Source: Fusobacterium sp. DD2 | Lineage (GTDB): Bacteria > Fusobacteriota > Fusobacteriia > Fusobacteriales > Fusobacteriaceae | NCBI RefSeq assembly: GCF_018205345.1 | Contig: NZ_JADRHM010000011.1 | Span: 1-45,884, forward strand | Length of the DNA stretch: 45,884 bases | Direction: 5' to 3' | Shown: positions 1-11,023 of the stretch, piece by piece | Position numbering within the stretch: position 1 is the first letter of the stretch | Layout of the letters: each line of letters opens with the position of its first letter | The notes under the pieces: model-generated | The model's input: the letters and a program-made list of their open reading frames with translations, nothing else | The model's database searches: none | Told to the model about the DNA's origin: nothing | Translations under genes and position numbers: made by a program

Positions 1-78
1 TATCGTTGCTTTTCTAACTTCAAAAAACGTATTCTGATAATTAAAGAATTAATAGATATTAATACATGTAATATTTGA
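1..78 (+). pseudogene. ISL3 transposase, C-terminal fragment (partial at window edge)
   Basis: The frame gives the conserved 'CFSNFKKRI' end of ISL3 transposases followed by a stop codon. It is 5'-truncated by the window, so whether the complete gene is intact upstream cannot be seen. Its eroded terminal repeat suggests an inactive copy. Confidence 0.65.
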
Positions 79-162
79 AGTTTGAATTTATTCAGCTTTT
101 TTTGTAATGCCAAAATTTAAACATTAATGAAGATAAAGAATGATTTAATAGAAAAAGAAAAA

Positions 163-200
163 GATTTTGATAACTCAGTTAGATCTGAATCATCAAAATC
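163..200. repeat. Hairpin in the ISL3 tail, copy A
   Basis: GATTTTGA and TCAAAATC close an imperfect stem whose inner pairing is TCAG/CTGA around a 6-base loop. The equivalent hairpin in copy B (12193-12230) has TCGG/CCGA at the same place, so two bases changed together and pairing was kept. Confidence 0.5.
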
Positions 201-350
201 TTATGAATTTTTATTTTATTTTAGTTCATTGACATTATTTGACAATAAATCTTTTTATTTTAATCTAGTACATAAACGGAATTTAACAAATAAGTACTTT
301 TTCTTCAATAATTATCTGCCATCTTTTGGTCTTCAATAAATAATTATTAA

Positions 351-3300
351 TTAAAATTTTAAATTGAAATGTATTCCATAATTAATATCTGATTTACGAC
401 CTTTATTGTATTCCGCTCTCAAAGTTACTCCATAATTATCTGTTTTTTCTATTCCTATCTCTGCTCCAAGTGATAATCCAAGTCTATCTGCCTTTGGTTC
501 AGAAAGTTTATAATATTCTGTATCTGCTTTTTTAAGTTTTGCTTCATTTGCTTTGGTATAAAGTTTATTCATATCATAATCTACTTCAGAGTCAGCCTTC
601 AAAATAACTTGTTTATTCTCTCCAAATGGAATTCTATATTTTGTTTCTACTCCAACATTAGGTGTAGTGATAAAATAATTATTATCTTTTATCTCTAAAG
701 CTAAAGTATCATCTTTTTCCTTTACTGTACTGAAATGTCCATAAGAGAAATCTACTCCTGCATATGGTTTAATTGTCCATTGAGTAGTTATATCATAATC
801 ATACATAACTCTATTTTTCCAAGATAAATTTGTAGAGTAATATGTACTTCTAACTCTATAAACATCATTTCCCAATTGCATATATCTTTTTGCCGAATGT
901 CTATTAAGTGTTAATTCTGCTCTTGTCAAATATTTAAGTTTTACATCTTCATCGTGTTTATTCAATGCTTTTTGATAATGAACACCTACTTTTCCAGATA
1001 ATATTCTCTCTTTTGAACCTCTATTTGTTTTTCCTTCAAAATCAAACTTAGTTTCTGTAATTCCAGCAGACCAACCAAATTTTCCACCATAAGAATAACG
1101 TTCATTATCACGTAAATATAGAAGTCCTGTTGAGTTATATTTGTATCCAGCCACACCAAGTGTATTATCTCTATGTTTTCCTCTTGCATTTATAACACTA
1201 AATTTATTTACATTTCTTGTAACATTATATGATGACAATAATTCTTCATAAGATCTGTCATAAATATTTTCCACAGTTCTCATTCTCTCTTGAATATTTG
1301 AATATATATCCCCTCTTATATCTGCCAAGGCACTTGCAAATTCTTCATGAGTAGTTATTTCATCTAGAGATTTAAATTCATTTGAAACTTCAGTCTTAGG
1401 TATTGAAAGTCTAACTTTTTCTAAACCTAAACCTAAGTTTTTATATCTTTCACCTTTGATAAGATTTTGATATGGAATTCTTACCATAGTTATATCTCTA
1501 GTTTCTGTAGGTGGTACCAAGTTTGGATCACTAGATATCTTAGCAATCCATGATACAGAAGCAGATTTGATATCTCCAGTAAATGTTCCTATTCCCTCTG
1601 GAGCTACTCTAAATACATCAGGAATTGTATATTTTTGTATTGAATTTCCAGAAGTAAAGTTTGGAAGAATATATGCCAATCCTTCAACATTATCAGCTTT
1701 AATTACTGGTTTTGAAGTACTTATATCAATTCCCAAACCATCCATTGTCAAATCACCTTTTATGTGAACAATTCCCCCTGTTATTATTCTATTATCAATA
1801 GTAACTTTTCCAATTGATGTTATCTTTATTCCGCCTACATTTGCATCACGAACACCTTTTAATTGAATTTTATTACTTGTAGCGTCTACTGTTATTTTTC
1901 CTTCACTTACAAGACTTGCTATCCCACCAAGATATACTCCAGATGCTCCATTAGATAAATTAATTTCACCCTTATTTATAATATTTCCACTATAAGAAAC
2001 TATACCCATAGATGGATTCTTTCCTTCATTTGTACTTCCGTCTACATTTATTTTAGCATTTTCTTCAATTAATATTTCATGAATTCCAGAACCTCCCATG
2101 ATACCTATACCACCATTTGATACATCGAGAACTGCCCCTGATTTCAATGTTATTGATGCTGTTGGAACTCCGCTTCCATTTTGCTCTTTATATGCATATA
2201 GCCCTACTGATAGAGGTTTATCAACAATCATATGTCCAGTGTATTCTACTTGTGAATTTTCTCCAAAAATACCTATTGAGTTCTTATTTAATGCAGGATT
2301 ATCAAATCCACCTTTACCTATAGTTGTTTCTCCTACATGAATATCTCCTTTGTAAGAGATAATTGTTTTCTGTCCATATACACCTACAGCTTCCTTTCCA
2401 AGATTCATATTTGTATTTTCTACCTGCAGTCCATCTTTATTTGTTCCTAAATAATAGATTCCATACCCTTTATCTAAAACTTCTAAATTTGAATTACTTA
2501 CCTTCATGTTTCCTGTTCCTTTTTTGTAGATACCGATAGAATCTTTTCCTACTGTCATACTTCCAGATATTCCATTAATAGTTATATTTCCAGATCCTAG
2601 AGATAAAACCCCTATACTATCATGTTCACCAATTGTCATTTTACTTCTCGATTTTACATTGATATTAACATTTTCACCATAGATACCAATTGCTTTATCA
2701 TTACCAATTGTATGAATTCCTGAAGATACTACATTTGCTCCACTATCTTTTGCATAGAGTCCAACTCCACCATCACCAACAATTATATCACCATTTGAAG
2801 TTATATTTTTAGTACCTGCAACTCCAATACCGTTCTTGCCTACCTTGATATTTGAATTATTTACAATTTCGGAATTTTCAGTAAATATTCCATATGAATT
2901 CTCTCCAATACTAATATTTTTGCCAGAAGTAGTTTCTATCTTTCCACTTCCGTTTTTATATATTCCTATTGAATTATCACCAACTGTCATATCTCCTACA
3001 ATATTTATATTTCCTTTTTCACTTGCATAGATTCCTTTAGCTCCGTTATTTCCTACATTTAAATTATTAGCAAGTTTTATATCAGCATTTTTACTTCGAA
3101 TACCAATACCACTATCTTTTACAGTAATGTTTCCTTTAACATCGATATTTCCTTTTCCATAGTAAGAATCGATATTTTCAGATAAAATACCTATACCATT
3201 GGAATCAACAGTTATATCTTTATCAACTGTTTGTTCCACTCCAGTATTTATACCATATATACCTACATTATTTTCTCCAACTATTATCTTTCCAGCTGTT

Positions 3301-6300
3301 GATATTTTTCTAATATTAGAAGTATCAGAATTTGTCGAATATATTCCAACTGAAGTATCTGCAGAATTATTGTTTATTACAATTATATCTCCATTATTCA
3401 TAATATTTTGATCAGCTGTATTATATACTCCTATATTTTTTCCAGAATTTATTCTTAGTCCTCTAAGCTTAATTCCATGTCCAATTCCTTTTGCATATAC
3501 ACCTATTTGTCCTGTAGCGTTGCCTTCCCCAAGTACAATTTCTGATGCATCGACCATATGTGTAATATCTTCAAAAATATACCCCTTTGTATTATTTCCA
3601 CTTAAATGAGTCAATGTTCCATAAGATGTAACATTTCCTTTAGCATATATACCTACTCCACCATTAGAAACATTTACTTTAAAATTTTCCGATATGTCAG
3701 CAGGATTACTAGTATCACCTTTTGCATAGATTCCTATTCCGTTAACACCATTTACTTTAATGTCTGTAGGATTTGTCGTACTTACTTTACCTCCACTGAC
3801 TGCAAGAGCAATTCCATTTTCTCTAACAGCTAGACCACCATCTAGATTTTCCAATTCAATATTACTTTTTTTGTCAGCATAAACAAGAATTGAATCTCCA
3901 GAATCTGATTTTATACTTCCACTATCAAATTTTACTGTACTCTCTTTTACATAAACTCCTATTGAATCTTTTCCAAGGACAATATCTGTTTTTGAAATAG
4001 TTCCATGAGCTTTTTCTGTGACAATTCCGATTCCTCTTTTTTCTTTATTCTCTGTATTTCCAATTACAATCTTATTTTTATTAGTAGAATCAAGAGCGAA
4101 TTCTCCATTTTCAAATATTACTCCTATTCCATCTTTTAAAGAAGTAAATTCAAAATCTTTAATACTTGTTTTAGATTGGTTACCTTTTACATAAAGTCCT
4201 TTTTGTCCTGTCCCTTTTGACTCTATTTTTCCAGGATTAATAATTTCATTTGAATCAAATTTATTTGCAAATATTCCTATTGAATCATCACCTGTTAAAA
4301 TAATGCTTTTACTTTCTACTTTAGTATTTTTATCAGCATCTTCATTTGTTGTATATATACCTATACCAGAAGTTCCCACCTCTATTTTATTATTTCTTAC
4401 TGTGGCACCTTTTGCATAGATTCCTATTCCATTTTTTCCTGATAAAGAAACTATTGATCCATCATTTCTAATTTCAACCTTATTAGGACTAACTCCTTTT
4501 ACAGACGCTGCCATTCCTATAGAATTATCTCCATTCAGATTTATCTTTCCATTAGGTCCAAGATTCAATAAATAATTTTGTAATGAACTATTGTATACTC
4601 CATATACCCCTACTCCATCTTTGGCAACAGGTATAACAGAGTCAATCGTTGAATTTGAATTATTTAGAGTTATAAAACTTCCCTGTCCTTCAATTATAAG
4701 ATTTGAACCAACATTAATTTCTCCATCTTCTTGATAGATTGCTGTCCCTTTAGAATCTCCAAAGACCATTTTTGTATTTCCAGCATTTCCTATATCAACT
4801 TTTCCTTTTTTGATGACAATTCCTGCCCCGCCATCAATATTAAATGTTGCATTATCTGTTTTAAATTCTGTTTTTTCAGGAACTAATACTCCTATTCCTT
4901 TTCCAACATTTAATTCTCCACTATATACAACTTTTGTTGTCGTACTCACATCACCACTCTCAAGTGATATTCCAATAGTTTTTTCTCCCTGTTGTTTAAC
5001 ATTTGCTTTTATAGGTCCATTATAGCCTTTTCCTACATAGATTCCTATTCCAAAATTATTTCTTTCTCCATTACCAACTATTATCTTTGAATTATTTCCA
5101 AAAATTACACTTGAATCTTTCAGATACACACCTATATTTCCTATTCCATTCACTGCTGAAATCTTTCCATCAATCTTTGTTCCTTCGTCTGCATACAGAG
5201 ATATGGCATTTTTTATACCTGAATTTACTATTGGCATAATATCAAAATCTATTACTGAATTAGCTGCATATACTCCAACTGCTGAATTAGCTGTTAATTT
5301 TAAATTTCCAGCTTTAATATTATTTTCTTTTGTATTTTTAAGAGCTAGAGCAATATTTTGTGATTCTATTTCTCCTTTATTTTTAAAATGAGCATTTTGT
5401 CCATTTACATAAACTCCTGTTGATTTAAGAGTATCTTTATTTAAAGAAATAATTTTTCCACTATTTTCTCCCACTGAAGAATCAGCAACATACATTCCAA
5501 CTGCATCTCCAGTTACTTCTATATCTTTATTATTTATAACTTCACTTTTCAATGCTCCTGAGTCTTTTACAGCTGCCATACCAACAGAAAGAGAACTAGG
5601 TGTTATAAGATCCTTTATAACTATTTTTCCACTATTAATTCCAGTTCCATTTGCCACATAAATTCCTGAAGATTTATCACTATTTCCCTCTATATTTATT
5701 CCAGCAATATTTTCAAATTGAGAATTTCCTGTCAAATATGTAGCAACATTTTCAGTTCCTGCTAATATTCCTATATTTTTAGAATTCTTAATATGTACTC
5801 CTCCAGCGATATATAGAGCCATAAGATTATTTCCACTACCAATATTTAATTCAGTATCATGATTAAGTTCTCCATTTACAGTTCCCTTGTTATAATATAC
5901 TCCAACTGCATTTGTTCCAGTTGTATCATTTTTTAAAGAAAGAACCCCTCCTTTAAGATTACTTCCATTTGTAAGATAAATTCCTGTTCCACCTTTAGAA
6001 ATTTCAATATTATTAGTTCCATCAATATTAATAGTTCCATGATTTCCATATATTCCTATCCCTTTATCTTGAGCCTTTATCGCAGAATTTTTTATTTTAA
6101 TATTACCATCTGCAAATATTCCAGCTGTTCCTTCATTTTTAGACAGTATTTCTGAATTTTCAAAACTATTATAAATATTTTTTTCATTTCCACTATTTTT
6201 AGCATAGATTCCTATACCCTTATTTTCAGTTTCTACTTTACCTTTAAAAGTATTTACTACGCTACCATTATTATTGGCAACTGATGTGTCCATGTATACT

Positions 6301-9300
6301 CCTATAGTTCTATTATCTCCTACAGAAGTTTCACTAGGATTTACATGAAGATTCTTCAAAGTAATTGTACTTCCTTCTGTATTATATCCTTGTAGATATA
6401 TCAATATATTTTTGTTTTCAGGCTTTTGATTAAAAGTCAAATCAGAGTCTGTTATATTGGCATTTGATCCAGCAAGATATACTCCTATACTTTCTTTTGA
6501 ATCTGAGCTAAATTCGATATTCGAAGTATCTTTCAATTCCACTTTTGCTTTATTTCTTCCATAAATTCCAACTGTATTCTTATTTTCTAAAGTTATCTTA
6601 CCTAAATCTTCAACTTTCTTTTCACCTTCAGCATATATTCCTACACTTTTTTCTCCTTTAAGCTGAATTTGGGCATTTTTTTGTAAAACTATATCATTAT
6701 TTTTACCTACTATTCCTGTAGAATTATTACCAACTTCAAATGTAAACGAATCATTTCCATTACCATAAGTCAACTTCTTCTCAGTAGCACCTGCAACTCC
6801 AACACTATTTTCATTAATCTTTCCAGATACAAGTAGATTTATATCCCCAGATTTTGAATAATATGCTGTTATATTATTCGAATCCCCCACATTTACTTTT
6901 GTTTTCATATCATACGAAGCCAAATTTTGAGTATAATCAACAAATAATCCAATATTTCCATTCTTTGCATTTGGATTTGAAAGAGTTAGGGTACCTGATG
7001 AAACTGTACTTTTATTTTGATCTCCTGCTAAATATATACCAATTCCATTATCACCATTAAAAGTAACTGTTCCCAGATCTTTTGTTTCTTTTCCAACTTT
7101 TGAATCGCTACTATATATTCCAATTCCTTTGTTACTGATATTTATATTTCCTAATTCTGGTGTTATTATAACATTATGTCCATATATTCCTATCCCTTTA
7201 TCTCCAGTTGTTATATTTCCAGTATTTATTATTACATGATTTGAATCTGCTAAGTTTGTATTATTATTTTCAGCATATATTCCTATTGCGTTTTCTCCAG
7301 ACATTTTTATGTCTTTGCTATTTGTTATAGAAATATTTCCTTCTCCAGTTTTCCCACCAAATTCATTTTTTATTAGAGCTCCATTATCAAGTCTATATGC
7401 CAGTCCTAAAATACCTATAGAATTGTTTCCTCCAACTTCTATTGCTCCTTTATTTGTAACAATTGAACCATCTACTGCATACACTCCTATGGCTTTATTA
7501 TTTACTGTATTGCTTCCTTTTTCTACTAGTATTTTAGATTTATCATCTATATCCACTTTTCCATAGTTTATAAATAATCCAACTGCACCATTTCCTGCAT
7601 CAGTTCTATCTGCTTCTACTGTAGCATTTGCTAAATTTATCTGTGTTTCTTCAACTGAAGTTGCCTTTTTACTTGAATTTCCTTCTAATGCCACAACTTG
7701 ATCATTAAAAAATTCTGAATCCTTTGAATTTAGCTTTGCAGTAACATTATTATTAACATTTATTTTTAATCTTTGTCCTAAAAATCTTCTAAAGTAATAG
7801 TTAGATGGACTCTCTAAATTATTATCACTCTTATTTAAAGCAACATCTATATCTAAATTTCCACCATCTACAGCTGCTAATCTATATTTATCATATTTAC
7901 TTCCATCAGCCTTCGTTCCTGCTTCAATAGTTATATTGGTTCCAACTTGATTTTTTACATCATCTTTTATTTGAGATACTCTAATTGTTCCTATATTTAC
8001 AAGATTAAATACATTTACATCATCTGACATGACTGTTATTTTACCATTTGTGAATGTAACAGGGTTACTTATATTTTTATTCAATTCCATCGCTATAGAT
8101 TTCCCACGTAAAATAATATTCCCATTTGTAAGATTTATTGTTCCACCATCTTTTGCAAATACAGAATATCCATTTCCATCATAATCCAAAGTAGCACCTT
8201 GTGCATTTACCTGCGAATTATTACCAATTGCTAAAATTGATGTAGCTCCTTTATCGATTTTTATACGTTGATTGGATATATTTATTATTCCACCATCTTT
8301 TGCAATAACTGCTGTTCCTTGATTATCATCACTTTTTATAGTAATCGTTGGATTTCCATTTTTATTTATTCTTGAAAAATCAATAGTTCCACTATTCTGA
8401 GCATAAAGTGCTACTGAATTACCACTTAAATAAAATAAGCTGTTTTCTGGTAACTTAACTTGAGAGCCTTCTGTGTACATTACAACTGAATTATTTAAAA
8501 ATTTATTTTCGCTACCAACCTTTACATTCCCAGTGATTTTTAAAGAAGATGAAGTATTTCCCTTAAGAAGTCCTATTCCATTTCCTTCCCCATCACTTAT
8601 AATTATATCTCCATCGAAAATAATTTTTGCCGAATTTTCGATTCCAAAAGCGATATTATTTTTTCCGCCATCTATAACAATTTTATTTTTTATATTTAAA
8701 TCTTTATTTTGAACCGTGTTAAAAGTTCCTTCTTTAGCATAAATACCTATACTTTCTTTTGCATAATTATTTATTGCTATCAAAGTAGCTGCTTTAGTTT
8801 CCTTTCTTTGATCTTGCAATATTCCTATAGCTTTTTCTACATAACTTGCGTCATTTCCATTAATGTTTCCAAAATCTTGAGGAGGTTCTTTTCCAATTGT
8901 AAAATTCACAAGATTTTTTACATTTCTAGCTCCTTCTCCTGTATTTTTTGAAACAAATCCTATAGACTCGTCTCCTAATAAATCTATAGATTTTTTAAGG
9001 TATACAAGATGACCATCTCTCATGGCACTATTACCTTCATCTTGTGAAAAGAATACTCCTATCCCCTTTTGTCCTCTAACTTTTATTTCTCCATCATTTA
9101 TAAATCCTGCTCTTCCAGAAGATAGATATTTATATGCCCAACCAACAATTATTGACCTTTCTCCATCAGCATACATTTTCCCTGTATTCGAGTATATCCA
9201 TGCTTTTGCCTGACTTGTATCTGGACTATGCTTAATTATAATGCTATCAGTTCCCTTAGCAGTTATTATTCCCTCATTATCAATAAAATTCGTTCTATAA

Positions 9301-10766
9301 TTACCGTCATTATGTGAAGTAGTAAAGAAATAATTTGATTTACTTGCATTTAAATTTATTTTTCCTTTATTAATAAATAATAACTCCTCGTCAGGGTTAT
9401 CTCCTACTATTCCTGAATATGCTTTATAAGTTTTTAATAGCTTATTTTTATCAGAATCTATATATCCTCTATTTTTATATTTTTCTATAGTCCCATACTC
9501 ACCAGTTTTTAATTTAACTCGACCTTCAGTTTCTAAATCTATCACTTTATATTCTGGTTTATTTACATTTATTACAACATCTCTACTAAATTCTGAATAC
9601 GGTACATTTAGAAGAGTACTAAAAAATATCTGGTTTTCGTATGTTCCATTAGAAACTGTCTCGCTTTGATTACTTTGAGATTTTATATATCCTATATCTT
9701 TTGCAATACTGGCATCTCCTTCATAACCTTCAACTTTTGTATTATCAGCAATTGTGATAATACCTTTTTTTACAGATATTTGAGATATCATCCCAGCATT
9801 AGTTCCCCACCAAATAGAATATCTATTATAACTAGGATTGGCACCTCCTCCTGTAAGCTCAGGGGATTCAATTTGGGGTACTACTATCTCTTTTATTTTT
9901 GGTATATCCGGTTGAGCTATAAGTCTAGGGTTGAATCCACCAGGCACAGACGGAGCCTCTACAGTTGGTGCATTAACTTTTACTGGCTCAACTACTTTAG
10001 GCTCATTTATTTTTATATTGATTGCTTTAATTTCTGCTACATTTACAGGTGTCAAACTTGAAATATCACTTGGTTTATCCACATGGACACTTGGTATATT
10101 AGGTGTTACAGTCTTTACCAGTTGTGGATTTTTAACATTTGGAGTTTCAATCTCTATTACTGGCTCTAAAGGAGGATTAAAACTTACCAATGAAACCTCT
10201 TTTTTAATTATGTTTGGTACAGATAACTGTTTTTCATCAACACTTTTTGGTTTTATGTTAGCTCCAAAATCAATACTATCTGTAAATTCTATCCTATTTT
10301 TTATGACTCCATTACTTCCATAATATGTTCCATCGTATATAGTATCCCATTTGTTTAATGATTGTGGAATATTTGATGTATATTCGCTAGAATTAAAATT
10401 TGCTTTTGTTCTATTTTTATTCTCTGTTCTTTTGTTCCAAATTCCATTGAAAAACACTTGGTAAGAAGAATCTAATGACTTTATCCAAAAGGCTCCTCTT
10501 CTTAACAATTTTTCAATTTCTAGATTTAAGTTATCTATCTCACTTTTATTTTCTTTTATTATTTTTTCAACATGTTCTTTTTCAATTGAAACCTTAGCTG
10601 CTAATTCTTCTCTTGTAGGTATAGCTTCACTTATCTCTGCTGAATATCCTATCGCTCCTGTGATTAGAAAACTTACCAAAAGTGATGTTGAATAAGTTAT
10701 TCTAGATGATTTTTTCACAAATCGTTTTAATATTTTTTGACTTTCATTTAAATATTTATTCCCCAT
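351..10766 (-). CDS. Giant type Va autotransporter adhesin, 3471 aa
   Basis: This is a secreted surface protein of the large fusobacterial autotransporter kind (the size class of RadD and Fap2; neither identity is claimed). Residues 1-43 form a long basic signal peptide ending near GAIGYSA. Residues 50-90 are charged and probably helical; about 180-305 are proline- and valine-rich. From about 330 to 3100 the passenger is a very long beta-helix-like repeat in which GIGIY, SIGIY or AVGVY motifs recur dozens of times. The last roughly 280 residues look like the outer-membrane barrel and end in aromatic FNLKF, as expected for BAM recognition. The start follows GGGAGG. The frame is intact over 10.4 kb despite flanking IS decay, so it is presumably functional. 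Likely role: adhesion or coaggregation; ligand unknown. It is transcribed alone, from a promoter near 10.82 kb. Confidence 0.93.
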   Translation of the reverse strand: MGNKYLNESQKILKRFVKKSSRITYSTSLLVSFLITGAIGYSAEISEAIPTREELAAKVSIEKEHVEKIIKENKSEIDNLNLEIEKLLRRGAFWIKSLDSSYQVFFNGIWNKRTENKNRTKANFNSSEYTSNIPQSLNKWDTIYDGTYYGSNGVIKNRIEFTDSIDFGANIKPKSVDEKQLSVPNIIKKEVSLVSFNPPLEPVIEIETPNVKNPQLVKTVTPNIPSVHVDKPSDISSLTPVNVAEIKAINIKINEPKVVEPVKVNAPTVEAPSVPGGFNPRLIAQPDIPKIKEIVVPQIESPELTGGGANPSYNRYSIWWGTNAGMISQISVKKGIITIADNTKVEGYEGDASIAKDIGYIKSQSNQSETVSNGTYENQIFFSTLLNVPYSEFSRDVVINVNKPEYKVIDLETEGRVKLKTGEYGTIEKYKNRGYIDSDKNKLLKTYKAYSGIVGDNPDEELLFINKGKINLNASKSNYFFTTSHNDGNYRTNFIDNEGIITAKGTDSIIIKHSPDTSQAKAWIYSNTGKMYADGERSIIVGWAYKYLSSGRAGFINDGEIKVRGQKGIGVFFSQDEGNSAMRDGHLVYLKKSIDLLGDESIGFVSKNTGEGARNVKNLVNFTIGKEPPQDFGNINGNDASYVEKAIGILQDQRKETKAATLIAINNYAKESIGIYAKEGTFNTVQNKDLNIKNKIVIDGGKNNIAFGIENSAKIIFDGDIIISDGEGNGIGLLKGNTSSSLKITGNVKVGSENKFLNNSVVMYTEGSQVKLPENSLFYLSGNSVALYAQNSGTIDFSRINKNGNPTITIKSDDNQGTAVIAKDGGIINISNQRIKIDKGATSILAIGNNSQVNAQGATLDYDGNGYSVFAKDGGTINLTNGNIILRGKSIAMELNKNISNPVTFTNGKITVMSDDVNVFNLVNIGTIRVSQIKDDVKNQVGTNITIEAGTKADGSKYDKYRLAAVDGGNLDIDVALNKSDNNLESPSNYYFRRFLGQRLKINVNNNVTAKLNSKDSEFFNDQVVALEGNSSKKATSVEETQINLANATVEADRTDAGNGAVGLFINYGKVDIDDKSKILVEKGSNTVNNKAIGVYAVDGSIVTNKGAIEVGGNNSIGILGLAYRLDNGALIKNEFGGKTGEGNISITNSKDIKMSGENAIGIYAENNNTNLADSNHVIINTGNITTGDKGIGIYGHNVIITPELGNINISNKGIGIYSSDSKVGKETKDLGTVTFNGDNGIGIYLAGDQNKSTVSSGTLTLSNPNAKNGNIGLFVDYTQNLASYDMKTKVNVGDSNNITAYYSKSGDINLLVSGKINENSVGVAGATEKKLTYGNGNDSFTFEVGNNSTGIVGKNNDIVLQKNAQIQLKGEKSVGIYAEGEKKVEDLGKITLENKNTVGIYGRNKAKVELKDTSNIEFSSDSKESIGVYLAGSNANITDSDLTFNQKPENKNILIYLQGYNTEGSTITLKNLHVNPSETSVGDNRTIGVYMDTSVANNNGSVVNTFKGKVETENKGIGIYAKNSGNEKNIYNSFENSEILSKNEGTAGIFADGNIKIKNSAIKAQDKGIGIYGNHGTINIDGTNNIEISKGGTGIYLTNGSNLKGGVLSLKNDTTGTNAVGVYYNKGTVNGELNHDTELNIGSGNNLMALYIAGGVHIKNSKNIGILAGTENVATYLTGNSQFENIAGINIEGNSDKSSGIYVANGTGINSGKIVIKDLITPSSLSVGMAAVKDSGALKSEVINNKDIEVTGDAVGMYVADSSVGENSGKIISLNKDTLKSTGVYVNGQNAHFKNKGEIESQNIALALKNTKENNIKAGNLKLTANSAVGVYAANSVIDFDIMPIVNSGIKNAISLYADEGTKIDGKISAVNGIGNIGVYLKDSSVIFGNNSKIIVGNGERNNFGIGIYVGKGYNGPIKANVKQQGEKTIGISLESGDVSTTTKVVYSGELNVGKGIGVLVPEKTEFKTDNATFNIDGGAGIVIKKGKVDIGNAGNTKMVFGDSKGTAIYQEDGEINVGSNLIIEGQGSFITLNNSNSTIDSVIPVAKDGVGVYGVYNSSLQNYLLNLGPNGKINLNGDNSIGMAASVKGVSPNKVEIRNDGSIVSLSGKNGIGIYAKGATVRNNKIEVGTSGIGIYTTNEDADKNTKVESKSIILTGDDSIGIFANKFDSNEIINPGKIESKGTGQKGLYVKGNQSKTSIKDFEFTSLKDGIGVIFENGEFALDSTNKNKIVIGNTENKEKRGIGIVTEKAHGTISKTDIVLGKDSIGVYVKESTVKFDSGSIKSDSGDSILVYADKKSNIELENLDGGLAVRENGIALAVSGGKVSTTNPTDIKVNGVNGIGIYAKGDTSNPADISENFKVNVSNGGVGIYAKGNVTSYGTLTHLSGNNTKGYIFEDITHMVDASEIVLGEGNATGQIGVYAKGIGHGIKLRGLRINSGKNIGVYNTADQNIMNNGDIIVINNNSADTSVGIYSTNSDTSNIRKISTAGKIIVGENNVGIYGINTGVEQTVDKDITVDSNGIGILSENIDSYYGKGNIDVKGNITVKDSGIGIRSKNADIKLANNLNVGNNGAKGIYASEKGNINIVGDMTVGDNSIGIYKNGSGKIETTSGKNISIGENSYGIFTENSEIVNNSNIKVGKNGIGVAGTKNITSNGDIIVGDGGVGLYAKDSGANVVSSGIHTIGNDKAIGIYGENVNINVKSRSKMTIGEHDSIGVLSLGSGNITINGISGSMTVGKDSIGIYKKGTGNMKVSNSNLEVLDKGYGIYYLGTNKDGLQVENTNMNLGKEAVGVYGQKTIISYKGDIHVGETTIGKGGFDNPALNKNSIGIFGENSQVEYTGHMIVDKPLSVGLYAYKEQNGSGVPTASITLKSGAVLDVSNGGIGIMGGSGIHEILIEENAKINVDGSTNEGKNPSMGIVSYSGNIINKGEINLSNGASGVYLGGIASLVSEGKITVDATSNKIQLKGVRDANVGGIKITSIGKVTIDNRIITGGIVHIKGDLTMDGLGIDISTSKPVIKADNVEGLAYILPNFTSGNSIQKYTIPDVFRVAPEGIGTFTGDIKSASVSWIAKISSDPNLVPPTETRDITMVRIPYQNLIKGERYKNLGLGLEKVRLSIPKTEVSNEFKSLDEITTHEEFASALADIRGDIYSNIQERMRTVENIYDRSYEELLSSYNVTRNVNKFSVINARGKHRDNTLGVAGYKYNSTGLLYLRDNERYSYGGKFGWSAGITETKFDFEGKTNRGSKERILSGKVGVHYQKALNKHDEDVKLKYLTRAELTLNRHSAKRYMQLGNDVYRVRSTYYSTNLSWKNRVMYDYDITTQWTIKPYAGVDFSYGHFSTVKEKDDTLALEIKDNNYFITTPNVGVETKYRIPFGENKQVILKADSEVDYDMNKLYTKANEAKLKKADTEYYKLSEPKADRLGLSLGAEIGIEKTDNYGVTLRAEYNKGRKSDINYGIHFNLKF

Positions 10767-10812
10767 TTTTCCTCCCTTGTAATAGTTTGATATTTTATTT
10801 ATTTAAATGTAT

Positions 10813-10839
10813 ATTATAACTAACACTATTTATCCACAA
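10813..10839 (-). promoter_or_regulatory. Probable promoter of the autotransporter gene
   Basis: On the minus strand a perfect TATAAT (10813-10818) lies about 47 bases before the start codon. A possible -35 TTGTGG (10834-10839) is separated from it by a short 15-base spacer. Only the -10 is convincing. The stretch 10840-10990 shows no gene: a 64-codon minus-strand frame runs into the IS end and lacks family features. Confidence 0.45.
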
Positions 10840-10990
10840 TAGAATCATTATTTAGTTGTATTATACCTCTTTTTCTAAACTTTTCAAACAATAAATTATA
10901 AAATATAATGTGACACAAAAATATAAAGCCCATAACTATTTCATGTGACATGTTAATAACCACAAAAATGATATGATAATAATAAAAAGG

Positions 10991-11018
10991 TATGTAATGA
11001 ACCCTTTTTCTTAGACAC
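10991..11018. repeat. Terminal inverted repeat of the IS3-like element, distal end
   Basis: It is an imperfect match to the opposite end (11860-11885), sharing an ACCC core and TCTTAGAC. No clear target duplication was found outside the two ends. Confidence 0.5.
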
Positions 11019-11023
11019 ATATT

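Larger units (their letters stand above)
1..251 (+). mobile_element. Decayed 3' end of an ISL3-family insertion sequence (copy A)
   Basis: Bases 1-78 encode the last 25 residues of an ISL3-type transposase, running off the window edge (YRCFSNFKKRILII...CNI, stop TGA). The following non-coding tail matches, base for base over most of its length, the tail of the second copy at about 12037-12281. The terminal repeat is degenerate (TTTGACAATAAATC at 238-251, against TTTGACAAAGAACC in copy B). A 70-codon open frame at 127-339 lies over this tail and is not considered a gene. The element body is outside the window. Confidence 0.75.

Noticed and set aside
127-339. 70-codon plus-strand frame
   Set aside because: It lies in the non-coding tail and beyond the end of an ISL3 element; the part shared with copy B (12163-12285) is IS sequence and has no ribosome site.
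1567-10323. Many plus-strand frames of 60-130 codons across the autotransporter
   Set aside because: They are antisense shadows of a repetitive gene and have no ribosome sites or family features.
10826-11020. 64-codon minus-strand frame
   Set aside because: It runs through the end of the IS3-like element and the autotransporter promoter region, with no recognisable protein features.
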